DNA of 10,867 bases, from positions 1-10,867 of the forward strand of contig CANBUA010000157.1 in NCBI GenBank assembly GCA_947372535.1, given 5' to 3'. The notes under the pieces are model-generated. The model worked only from the letters and a program-made list of their open reading frames with translations, did no database searches and was not told the origin of the DNA. A program made the position numbers and the translations under genes. Positions 1 to 7,243 of the stretch are shown one piece after another; positions within the stretch are counted from its first letter, which is position 1; every line of letters starts with the position of its first letter. The stretch is from Burkholderiales bacterium. GTDB taxonomy: Bacteria; Pseudomonadota; Gammaproteobacteria; Burkholderiales; Burkholderiaceae.

Positions 1-228
<228 letters not shown>

Positions 229-323
229 GCGATCGATCAGCGGGTAGATTGAGCAGCCATCTACAATGGCCAGGCTGACTGGCATGGCGAGCATTCGGCA
301 CCCATTCTTCATGGAGACGCGTG
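229..323. other. Intergenic region between tgt and the HEPN gene
   Basis: A 95-base gap. It contains a possible -10 hexamer TACAAT at 262-267 with no convincing -35 at 16-18 bases. It also contains a perfect 5-bp inverted repeat, GCCAG (269-273) and CTGGC (279-283), with a 5-base loop. No T-tract follows the repeat, so it is not a convincing intrinsic terminator for tgt. It would lie just after the start of a transcript from the TACAAT box. No attachment site or partner nucleotidyltransferase remnant was seen. Confidence 0.3.
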
Positions 324-782
324 ATGACGCTTGACCTCACGTCCTTTGAAAAAGCCATTACCCGGCTGGAAGAAGGCCTGGTCCGCTATGAGCAAGACAT
401 CACGGACACGCAAATCCGGGATGGCCTGATCCAGCGTTTCGAGTTCACCTATGAACTCAGCCACAAGATGCTCAAGCGCTACATGGAGCAGGCATCGGCC
501 ACGCCCGAGGCCTACGACAGCATGCCTTTTGCCGACCTGATCCGATCAGGCAACGAGCAAGGCCTGCTGTTGGGCGATTGGCCGCGCTGGAAGGTCCACC
601 GTGAGATGCGCGCCAAGGCCAGCCACACCGACGACGAACAACAGTCCCTGGAAGTGGTCGCCTCGATCCCGGACATGTTGGCCGAGGCTCGTTTTCTGTG
701 TGATCGACTAAAGCTACGGCAAAGTAATGGTGCCCCAGGGGCTACGGGACAACAGCGCAACATGATGCCCTGCTCTTGTTGA
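324..782 (+). CDS. HEPN-type nucleotidyltransferase substrate-binding protein (HI0074 family), partner missing
   Basis: A 152-residue all-helical protein. The segment RDGLIQRFEFTYEL (residues 32-45) followed by KMLKRYM is the signature of the HI0074-type 'nucleotidyltransferase substrate binding' family, a HEPN-fold group normally encoded next to a small MNT-type nucleotidyltransferase, in many cases as a toxin-antitoxin pair. The HEPN motif R-x4-H is present as Arg96 to His101. In family members I recall, the motif continues His-Thr-Tyr, whereas here residue 103 is Asp (HTDDE). Start: ATG 324 is preferred over the adjacent GTG 321 because GGAG at 313-316 lies 7 bases before it. No nucleotidyltransferase gene lies on either side: upstream is tgt and downstream a membrane protein. 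The last 20 or so residues (from about 133, QSNGAPG...) look low-complexity and unlike the helical core. Family assignment is solid; toxin, antitoxin or relic status is not decidable here. Confidence 0.88.
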   Translation: MTLDLTSFEKAITRLEEGLVRYEQDITDTQIRDGLIQRFEFTYELSHKMLKRYMEQASATPEAYDSMPFADLIRSGNEQGLLLGDWPRWKVHREMRAKASHTDDEQQSLEVVASIPDMLAEARFLCDRLKLRQSNGAPGATGQQRNMMPCSC

Positions 783-813
783 GTCGTGCCGCTTTGCTTT
801 TATCCTGCAAGGC

Positions 814-1347
814 ATGAACAACAAAATCAAGCGCTCCTGGCTCTGGCGTTTTATTCGCGCGGTGTTCACCTGGGCACTGGCGCTGATTCTGCTGTTCGAG
901 GAATGGGGCTGGGTGCCGCTGGCGCGCATGATGGCCGCCATCGGGCGCCTGCCCGGTTTGCGTTGGATCGAGGGCCTGATCCGCACCTTGCCGCCCTATG
1001 CGGCGCTGGCGCTCTTCCTGGTGCCGGTGCTGACCCTGCTGCCCATCAAGATCCTGGCGCTGTACTGGCTGTCACACGGGCATAAAGCGCTTGGTTTAAC
1101 GCTGATCATTTTGGCCAAGGTGGGCGGCACGGCGGTCACGGCGCGGCTGTTCATGCTGACGCAGCCAACGCTGATGCGGCTGGCCTGGTTCGCGCGGCTG
1201 TATGCGCGCTGGATGGCGTTCAAGACGCGGATCATCGAGCAGGTGCGCGGGAGCGCGGCCTGGGTGGCGATGGGGGTGGTCAAGCGGCGGGTGAAAGTCT
1301 CAGGCGAGCAACTGATGCGCGCTATTCGCCGGCTCTTTGGGAGCTGA
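814..1347 (+). CDS. Conserved small membrane protein of unknown function
   Basis: A 177-residue protein with a basic N-terminus (KIKRSWLWRFIR), a first hydrophobic segment at about residues 15-31, a second at about 60-85 (ALFLVPVLTLLPIKILALYWL) and a third, less hydrophobic one at about 92-112 (GLTLIILAKVGGTAVTA). The C-terminal third is basic and likely cytoplasmic (ARLYARWMAFKTRI, then VKRRVKV). The LLPIK...LAKVGGTA...LTQPTLM...WFARLYARW pattern recalls an uncharacterised membrane protein common in Burkholderiales, and I know no function for it. It starts 31 bases after the HEPN stop and may share its transcript. The AAGG at 809-812 is too close to the ATG for a normal ribosome site, so initiation may be weak or the start may be imperfect. 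The stop TGA 1345-1347 faces the end of the minus-strand operon. Confidence 0.75.
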   Translation: MNNKIKRSWLWRFIRAVFTWALALILLFEEWGWVPLARMMAAIGRLPGLRWIEGLIRTLPPYAALALFLVPVLTLLPIKILALYWLSHGHKALGLTLIILAKVGGTAVTARLFMLTQPTLMRLAWFARLYARWMAFKTRIIEQVRGSAAWVAMGVVKRRVKVSGEQLMRAIRRLFGS

Positions 1348-1370
1348 GGCCACCGAGGACGCGCATCACC
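1348..1370. other. Convergent junction
   Basis: Only 23 bases separate the stop of the plus-strand membrane protein gene from the stop of the last gene of the minus-strand operon. No hairpin with a T-tract fits here in either direction, so any terminators must lie inside the opposing genes, or the two 3' ends overlap. Confidence 0.6.
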
Positions 1371-3281
1371 TCAAGGCGACGGTTCATCTAACAAAGCCTG
1401 CACCCTCACCTGCAACGCATCCGGCGTCACCTCCCCAGGCGCGATGGGCGCCCCCACCACCAGCCCGACCCGGTTGAACACCCCGCGCCTGAACGGCTTG
1501 CTCATCGCCGCCCCATCGATGCGCGAAAAATACGAGCCCCACAAATTGTGCAAAGCCGACGGCACCACCGGCACCGGGTCCGTCTCCAGGATCTTCATGA
1601 TCCCACCCTTGAAAGGCTGCATGCGCCCATCCTTGGTGATCGCGCCTTCAGGGAACAGGCACAACAAATCCCCCTCGCGCAGCACCTCACGCGCGCGCTC
1701 GAAAGCCCGCTCATAAGCGACCGGATCTTCCTTCTGCGGCGCAATCGGAATGGCCTTGACCAACCGGAAGAACCAGCCCAACGCCGGGTTCTTGAAGATG
1801 TTGTGGTCCATCAAAAACACCATGGGTCGGGGGCTGATCACGCCCATCAGGATGGCATCGACAAAACTCACGTGGTTGGCCACGACGATGGCCGCCCCAT
1901 CGGTTGGGATGTGGTGGCCGCCGCGCACCTTGAGGCGGTAGATCACCCGCGCGAGCACCAGCATGGTCAAGCGGATGATGTACTCGGGCATCAGCCAGAA
2001 CACATAGCCCACCACCACCACATTGAGCAGGGCCGTGGCCGCGAACACCTGCGGTATCGAGAAACCGCTGGACAGCAAGGCGCCGGCCGCCAAACTGCTC
2101 ACGATCATGAACAGTGCGTTCAGGATGTTGTTGGCCGCGATGATGCGCGCGCGGTGGCTGGGCTTGGCGCGCAGCTGGATCAGCGCGTACATGGGCACGC
2201 TGTACAGGCCCGCGCTGAAGGCCAACAAGGCCAGGTCGGCCATGACGTGCCAGTGCCTGGGTGATTGGATGAACTCACCCGCCGTGGCCAGCGCCTGGCC
2301 GGGCACATGCTGCATGCCGCTGGTCGTGAGGAACAGGTCAAAGGCGAAGACGCTCATGCCCACCGCGCCAATGGGCACCAGGCCGATTTCGACGTGTCCG
2401 TTGGAAAAGACTTCGCAAAGCAGCGAGCCCGTGGCAATGCCGATGGAAAACACCACCAGCAGCAGCGACGCCACGTGTGCATCGCCGCCCAGCACATCAC
2501 GCGCGAAGGACGGGAACTGCGACAGGAAGACCGCACCGAAGAACCACATCCACGAGATGCCCAGCAGCGAGCGGAACACGCTGGGGTACTCGGCCGCCAG
2601 CTTGAGGTTCTTGACCGTCTCGCTCAAGGGGTTCCAGTTCATGCGCAAGTTGGGCTCGGACGATGGCGAGGCCGGGATCTTCAAAGACACCAGCCAGCCC
2701 ACCACGGCCACTGCGACACAGCACAGCGCCGCGTACTGCCCGCCCTGCTCGCCCATGCCCATCAGCAGGCCGCCGCCCACGTTGCCCAGCAGGATGGCCA
2801 CGAAGGTGCCCATCTCAACCATGCCGTTGCCGCCGGTGAGTTCCTGGGGGCTCAGGTGCTGAGGCAGGTAGGCATATTTGACCGGGCCGAACAGTGTGGA
2901 ATGCACGCCCATGAGCAACACGCACAGCAACAAGGTGGGCACCTGATGCGCCCAGAAGCCCCAGGCGGCCAGACCCATGATGGCCACCTCCAGCACCTTG
3001 ATGTTGCGCATGATCTGCGCCTTGTCGTGCTTGTCGGCCCACTGCCCTGCGGTGGCAGACAGCAGCACGAAGGGCAGGATGAACAGCGCCCCGATGACCA
3101 GCCCCGCCATCTTGGCCGGCAACCATTCGACCTGAAGCTGGTAGGTCACCAGCACGGTGAACGCGAACTTGAACAGGTTGTCGTTGCCCGCGCCCAGGAA
3201 CTGTGTCCAGAAGAAGGGCGCGAAGCGCCGCTGCTTCATGAGGGCGAACTGGCCGGATGATGAGGGTGATGGATGGCTCAT
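1371..3281 (-). CDS. LplT-like MFS lysophospholipid transporter fused to PlsC-like acyltransferase (copy A)
   Basis: A 636-residue fusion. Residues about 15-430 are a 12-helix MFS transporter of the LplT type: GNDNLF (32-37) near helix 1, FGPVKYAYLP (131-140) and TGGNGMVEMGTFVAILLG (149-166), matching the E. coli LplT regions FGDN, SPAKYGIL and ANGLMEAST as I remember them. Residues about 445-636 are a lysophospholipid/glycerophosphate acyltransferase: catalytic H470-x4-D475 (ANHVSFVD), FPEGAIT (543-549), GGI and VPVVPSAL. The expected role is to flip lysophospholipids inward and re-acylate them, as LplT plus Aas do in E. coli. No AMP-binding acyl-ACP synthetase domain follows. Start: ATG 3281, 5 bases after the protease stop, with no strong ribosome site, so coupled translation is likely. 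The frame is open farther upstream to 3704, but that part lies over the protease gene. Last gene of the operon. Confidence 0.93.
   Translation of the reverse strand: MSHPSPSSSGQFALMKQRRFAPFFWTQFLGAGNDNLFKFAFTVLVTYQLQVEWLPAKMAGLVIGALFILPFVLLSATAGQWADKHDKAQIMRNIKVLEVAIMGLAAWGFWAHQVPTLLLCVLLMGVHSTLFGPVKYAYLPQHLSPQELTGGNGMVEMGTFVAILLGNVGGGLLMGMGEQGGQYAALCCVAVAVVGWLVSLKIPASPSSEPNLRMNWNPLSETVKNLKLAAEYPSVFRSLLGISWMWFFGAVFLSQFPSFARDVLGGDAHVASLLLVVFSIGIATGSLLCEVFSNGHVEIGLVPIGAVGMSVFAFDLFLTTSGMQHVPGQALATAGEFIQSPRHWHVMADLALLAFSAGLYSVPMYALIQLRAKPSHRARIIAANNILNALFMIVSSLAAGALLSSGFSIPQVFAATALLNVVVVGYVFWLMPEYIIRLTMLVLARVIYRLKVRGGHHIPTDGAAIVVANHVSFVDAILMGVISPRPMVFLMDHNIFKNPALGWFFRLVKAIPIAPQKEDPVAYERAFERAREVLREGDLLCLFPEGAITKDGRMQPFKGGIMKILETDPVPVVPSALHNLWGSYFSRIDGAAMSKPFRRGVFNRVGLVVGAPIAPGEVTPDALQVRVQALLDEPSP
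2541..2564. repeat. 24-base exact repeat shared by transporter copies A and B (first copy)
   Basis: The same 24 bases occur at 4581-4604. They encode the conserved segment around GISWMWF in both paralogs. This is identity at the DNA level inside two diverged genes, fitting either strong protein constraint or gene conversion between tandem copies. Confidence 0.7.
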
Positions 3282-3286
3282 GACGG

Positions 3287-3961
3287 TCACCAGAATTCCC
3301 AATTGCCCCACACCACGACCCACACGCCCAGCACGCCGTTGGTCACCATGTGCGCCACGATGGGCGCCCACAGCTTGCCGGTGCGGCGGTACAGCCAAGC
3401 GTAAGCCAGCCCGGCAACAATGGCGGCCAGCCACTGGGTGTGCGCCAGCGTGAACACCAGGGTCGACACTGCCACTGCCTTGAGCGTGGCCTGGCGGGGA
3501 TCGACCTTCTGGAAATCGGGCTGGTCGATCCAGCGCATCAGAAATCCACGCCAGAAGAGCTCTTCCATCACCGGCACGATCAGCGCCGCGCCGATCCAGC
3601 GCACGACGACCAGAGGCCAGATCAAGCGGGCCTCGTCGTCCACGGGCTTGAAGGAGGCCGTGGCCTCGCCCATCATCATCCAGGGGTGATCCAGGCGAAC
3701 CCATAGCCAGAACACCACCACACCGACGGCCGCGGACAGGAGCAATTCACGCCAATTCAATCTGGCGGCCAGCTCACCGTAGCGGCGCCAGAACCAGACC
3801 AAGCTGGCCCCGACCACCACCACGGACACGCCATAAACCCAACGCGCATCCAGCCAATCCAGTGACCAGCCCGCCACTTGACCACGCACAGCCAGCAAAG
3901 CCATGAACAAGGCCATGGGCACACAACGCGCCAAGGCCGCAGGAGACATCAAACGATCCAT
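3287..3961 (-). CDS. CPBP/CAAX-type intramembrane metalloprotease, resembling the exosortase-associated subfamily
   Basis: A 224-residue polytopic membrane protein with all three motifs of the CPBP (Rce1-like, 'Abi') family: EExxxR as E133-E134-R138 (VMEELFWRGFLMRW), FxxxH as F170 to H174 (VFTLAH), and HxxxN as H204 to N208 (AHMVTN). It is therefore expected to be an active glutamate/histidine intramembrane protease, or an enzyme cutting near the membrane. The ELFWR-FL-RW core, AGLAYAWLYRRTG and the extreme C-terminus GNWEFW resemble the CAAX-protease-related family found with exosortase/PEP-CTERM systems (TIGR03008, from memory). Start: ATG 3961 is chosen because GAGGG (complement of 3971-3975) lies 9 bases upstream and only 16 bases separate it from the preceding transporter's stop. 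An open frame to 4057 would overlap that gene. The substrate is unknown. It sits between two LplT copies in one operon. Confidence 0.9.
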   Translation of the reverse strand: MDRLMSPAALARCVPMALFMALLAVRGQVAGWSLDWLDARWVYGVSVVVVGASLVWFWRRYGELAARLNWRELLLSAAVGVVVFWLWVRLDHPWMMMGEATASFKPVDDEARLIWPLVVVRWIGAALIVPVMEELFWRGFLMRWIDQPDFQKVDPRQATLKAVAVSTLVFTLAHTQWLAAIVAGLAYAWLYRRTGKLWAPIVAHMVTNGVLGVWVVVWGNWEFW

Positions 3962-3977
3962 CAGTTCAGGCCCTCTT

Positions 3978-5330
3978 TCATGGTTTGCTGCGCCACTGAA
4001 GCAGCGCTTCACGCCAGCGCGGATGGCGCCAGTAGGCCACCAGGCACACCACCACATGCAGGACGATGGTGGCGCCGATGATGCGCCCCACGCTCAGGCC
4101 CGCCGCGCCCAGCGCGAAAGCCCAGCCTGCGCAGACCAGCATGTACAAGGCGCTGATGATGTTGGCCGCCCCCACGAGCCGCGCACGGTAGGCCGGCTCG
4201 GCCTTGGCCTGCACATGCGCGTAGAGCGGCACGCTGAACCAGCCCACCGACATGGCCATCAACCACAGGTCGAACATCAGCACCTGATGATCGGACTGCT
4301 TCATGAATTCCACCAGCGACCAGCCGGCGGCCGGCGCATTGGTCAGCACCTCCACGTGGATCAGCACCCGGGCGATGTCGGCACCGAACACCGTCATGCC
4401 CAGGGCACCCAGCGGCACCAGGGCCAGGGGTGAGCGCCCGCGCGCCAGGCGTTCGCAACTCAGCGCGCCCGCGCCGATGCCCAGCGAGATCAGCACCAGC
4501 AGCAAGGACACCACCGAGGGCTGGGCATGCAGCGCATCGTGGGTCATGGCTGGGAACAGCGTGAGGAATAAGGCCCCGTAGAACCACATCCACGAGATGC
4601 CCAGGATGGCCCACAGCACATCGCCGTGCTCACCTGCCCGCGCCACATTGCGCCAGGTCTCGGTGATGGGGTTGAAGTTGATGCGCAGGCTCGGGTCCAT
4701 GGCGGTGCCGGCCGGCACGCTCTGGATCGCGACGCGACCAGCGATGGCCAGCAGCACGACGAGGGCCGGCGCCAGCCCTTGCGCCACCCACTCGGGCATG
4801 CCGGGCAGGACATCGCGCGGCGCGGCCAGCATGCCGCCCAGCAGGGTGCCCAGCAGGATGGACGAGAACATGCCCATCTCCATCATGCCGTTGCCGCCCA
4901 CCAGTTCGTCCTGGTCCAGGTAGCGCGGCAGGTAGGCGTATTTCAAGGTGGCGAACCAGCTCACGTGGATGCCCGAGAGCACGATGCAAGCGAGCATGGT
5001 CCAGACCTCGTGGGTCCACAAGGCCCAGGCGGCCAGGGCCATCATCACCAGCTCGAAGTTTTTGCCCAGGCGCATCAAGGTGTGCAGCGGCCAGCGGTCG
5101 CCCAGTTGGCCGGTGGTGGCCGACAGCAGCACCGACGGCAGGATCAGCAAGGCCCCGGCCAGTGAGCCCACCAGCGCAGGCGGCAGCCAGGGCACCTGGG
5201 CCTTGTAGGTGAGCCAGACGATGACGGCGTATTTGAGCAACGCGTCGTTGAACGAACCCAGGAACAAGGCGCGGAAAAAGGGGCCGAAGCGCTGTTGCCC
5301 CAGCAACTGGAACTGCCGTGAATGGCTCAT
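3978..5330 (-). CDS. LplT-like MFS transporter without acyltransferase domain (copy B)
   Basis: A 450-residue, 12-helix MFS protein, paralogous to the first two-thirds of copies A and C (QFQLLGQQRFGPFF near the N-terminus; KYAYLPRYLDQDELVGGNGMMEMGMF at about 130-155; GISWMWFYGALFL; FSVPLYAHVQ). It stops (QWRSKP) exactly where the fusions pass from transporter to acyltransferase, so the PlsC domain is wholly absent and no remnant follows before the protease gene. Differences from copy A: FNDA instead of GNDN in helix 1, and ATLKYAYLP instead of GPVKYAYLP. Start: ATG 5330 overlaps the stop of copy C by four bases (ATGA), with GGAG (complement of 5339-5342) 8 bases upstream. The predicted role is lysophospholipid or related lipid translocation in the inner membrane. 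The substrate may differ from those of copies A and C. Confidence 0.9.
   Translation of the reverse strand: MSHSRQFQLLGQQRFGPFFRALFLGSFNDALLKYAVIVWLTYKAQVPWLPPALVGSLAGALLILPSVLLSATTGQLGDRWPLHTLMRLGKNFELVMMALAAWALWTHEVWTMLACIVLSGIHVSWFATLKYAYLPRYLDQDELVGGNGMMEMGMFSSILLGTLLGGMLAAPRDVLPGMPEWVAQGLAPALVVLLAIAGRVAIQSVPAGTAMDPSLRINFNPITETWRNVARAGEHGDVLWAILGISWMWFYGALFLTLFPAMTHDALHAQPSVVSLLLVLISLGIGAGALSCERLARGRSPLALVPLGALGMTVFGADIARVLIHVEVLTNAPAAGWSLVEFMKQSDHQVLMFDLWLMAMSVGWFSVPLYAHVQAKAEPAYRARLVGAANIISALYMLVCAGWAFALGAAGLSVGRIIGATIVLHVVVCLVAYWRHPRWREALLQWRSKP
4581..4604. repeat. 24-base exact repeat shared by transporter copies A and B (second copy)
   Basis: Second copy of the direct repeat found at 2541-2564, in the same orientation and same codon frame. 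Copy C has only a partial match at the equivalent place (near 6497-6515). Confidence 0.7.
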
Positions 5331-7243
5331 GGCCGAGGCTCCGCCAGCAGGCGGGCGACTTCTGCCTGCAAGCGTTCGGTGGTGGCCTCCTTGGCGGTCA
5401 AGGCCGGGCCGAGCAAAAAGCCGATTCGGTTGTAGATGCCGCGCCTGAAAGGCTTGCGCATGGGTTCACCTGCAATGCGAGAAAAAGAAGAGCCCCACAT
5501 CTTCTGCAGGGCGGCCGGGATCACGGGCACCTGGCGCTGCTCGAGGATGGCGGGCACCACGTCCATGAAGGGGTGCAGTTGCCCGTCCGGCGTGATGGCG
5601 CCTTCTGGGAACACGCACACCAATTGTCCATGGTCCAGGGCCTGCCGCGCGCAATCGATGGCGTGTGCATGCGCCACGGGGTCGACCGCCGCGCTGACCA
5701 GACCGACCGCCGGGATGCGTCGGTAGAACCAGCCCAGCCCTTTGGTTTTCATGACCTTGGGGTCCACCAGCATCAGCACTTGACGCGGGCCCAGCATGGC
5801 CACGAACATCACGTCGATCACGGTCACGTGGTTGCACACCATCAGGGCCGCACCCTGCATGGGCCACTGTGCTTCACCGCGCAGGCGCATCAGGTAGAAG
5901 AAACGAGTTACCGCCATCACGGTCAGGCGCACCAGGGCCTCGGGCATGGCCGCGAAGAAAAAGATCACCGCACCCGTGTTGAGCACGGCCCCGGCCAGGA
6001 ACAGGTGCGGCAGGCTCAGCCCCATCCAGAGCAAGGCGCCGGCCACCAGACAGCCCGCCGACAGGAAGACGGCGCTCAGGACATTGCCCAGCGCCATCAG
6101 ACGAGCGCACTGCCCGGGCTGCGCGCGCCACTGGATGAAGGCGTACAAAGGCATCCCGAACAGACCCAGCCCCAACGACAGCCGAAAGAGGTCATAGAGC
6201 AGGCGGCCGCTGCCCTCGTGCGCCCAGAAATCGCCCACGCTCAAGGCCGGTGCCCCAGCCACCAGGCGCCAGGCATGCGTAGAGAAATACAAGTCGCCAC
6301 CGAATGAGCCCATGCCCATGGCCCCGATGAGCACCAGGCCGAGCTCGACATTGCGGCGGGACATGAGCTCGCAGAACAAGGTGGCCACCAGCAAACCACC
6401 GGCGAACACGGCCAACAGCAGCACCCCCACCGACGGCGAGCCACCGAGCACATCACGCGCCAGCACCGGGAACTGGAACAGGTAAAACGCACCGATGAAC
6501 CACATCCAGCCCAGGGCGATCAAGGCCTGGAACACGGTGGGATCACGCCGCGCCACCTCCAGACTCTGGGCCAGCCCCACCAAAGGATTGCCCTCAGCAG
6601 ACTGCCCAGCGAGCGGCGATGGGGCGGCCGGCATGCCCAGCGATACCAGCCAGCCCAACACAGCCAGCCCCAGACACAGCAAGGCGATCCACGATGCGCC
6701 GGAGGAGCCCTGGTCGAGCAGCGTCAAGCCCGCCACGTGGCCCAGCAACATCGACGCGAAATGGCCGGCCATCACCAGGCCGTTGGCACCCATCAATTCG
6801 CGGGCACGCATCACCTGCGGCAGGTAAGCGAACTTGGCCGGTCCCAGGCAAGCCGAGTACACGCCCATGCCGAAGACGCTGCCCAGCAGGGCCCAAGCCT
6901 GCGCCTGCCAGAGCCCAAAAGCGGCCAGCGCCATGAGCAAGACCTCGGCGCCCTTGAGCCGGCGGATCAGCCAAGCCTTGTCCTGCCGATCCACCCAAGG
7001 GCCGATCACGGCCGAGCACAGCACAAAAGGCACGAGGAACAGCAACCCGATCAAGGGCCCAGACAACCCCAGTGGCAAGCCCAAGCCGCCCATGGGCCAG
7101 CCCAGGCTCACCAGCAAGGTCAGCGAGAACCTGAGCAGGTTGTCATTGGCCGACGACAGGAACTGCGCCAGGAAGAAGGGCCCGAAGCGACGCTGACCCA
7201 GCATCACGAACTGTTGGGCGGGCTTGCCCTCGATCGGCGTCAA
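5327..7243 (-). CDS. LplT-like MFS lysophospholipid transporter fused to PlsC-like acyltransferase (copy C)
   Basis: A 638-residue fusion built like copy A: MFS part about residues 13-435, acyltransferase about 450-638 with catalytic H472-x4-D477 (CNHVTVID), FPEGAIT (545-551) and VPVIPAAL. It is the most diverged of the three. The LplT motif ANGLxE reads ANGLVMAG (Glu lost). After FPEG the usual PF-x-GGI reads PFMDVVPAI. The IPIAP segment seen in copy A is AVGLVS. Start: TTG 7243, overlapping the CoA-transferase stop as TTGA. It is supported by AAGGA (complement of 7250-7254) 6 bases upstream and by N-terminal alignment with the paralogs (QF..LGQRRFGPFF lies upstream of the next ATG at 7204). 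Likely role: lysolipid flipping plus re-acylation, with altered specificity possible. Confidence 0.91.
   Translation of the reverse strand: MTPIEGKPAQQFVMLGQRRFGPFFLAQFLSSANDNLLRFSLTLLVSLGWPMGGLGLPLGLSGPLIGLLFLVPFVLCSAVIGPWVDRQDKAWLIRRLKGAEVLLMALAAFGLWQAQAWALLGSVFGMGVYSACLGPAKFAYLPQVMRARELMGANGLVMAGHFASMLLGHVAGLTLLDQGSSGASWIALLCLGLAVLGWLVSLGMPAAPSPLAGQSAEGNPLVGLAQSLEVARRDPTVFQALIALGWMWFIGAFYLFQFPVLARDVLGGSPSVGVLLLAVFAGGLLVATLFCELMSRRNVELGLVLIGAMGMGSFGGDLYFSTHAWRLVAGAPALSVGDFWAHEGSGRLLYDLFRLSLGLGLFGMPLYAFIQWRAQPGQCARLMALGNVLSAVFLSAGCLVAGALLWMGLSLPHLFLAGAVLNTGAVIFFFAAMPEALVRLTVMAVTRFFYLMRLRGEAQWPMQGAALMVCNHVTVIDVMFVAMLGPRQVLMLVDPKVMKTKGLGWFYRRIPAVGLVSAAVDPVAHAHAIDCARQALDHGQLVCVFPEGAITPDGQLHPFMDVVPAILEQRQVPVIPAALQKMWGSSFSRIAGEPMRKPFRRGIYNRIGFLLGPALTAKEATTERLQAEVARLLAEPRP

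Noticed and set aside
269..283. GCCAG/CTGGC hairpin after tgt, considered as an intrinsic terminator.
   Set aside because: No T-run follows and the stem is only 5 bp.
229..323. Search for a remnant MNT nucleotidyltransferase or attachment site before the HEPN gene.
   Set aside because: No GSRxxG..SDxDL-like coding segment in any frame and no direct repeats marking insertion.
1548..3260. Long plus-strand open frames opposite copy A (up to 331 codons), rich in His, Gln and Arg.
   Set aside because: Composition is the antisense shadow of GC-rich codons; no domain, start signal or homology is visible, and the minus-strand gene is certain.
3282..3704. Upstream extension of copy A's frame by 141 codons.
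   Set aside because: It overlaps the protease gene in another frame, has no transporter similarity, and the paralogs' N-termini align at the ATG 3281.
3962..4057. Upstream extension of the protease frame by 32 codons.
   Set aside because: It overlaps the end of copy B, and ATG 3961 has a good ribosome site at the right distance.
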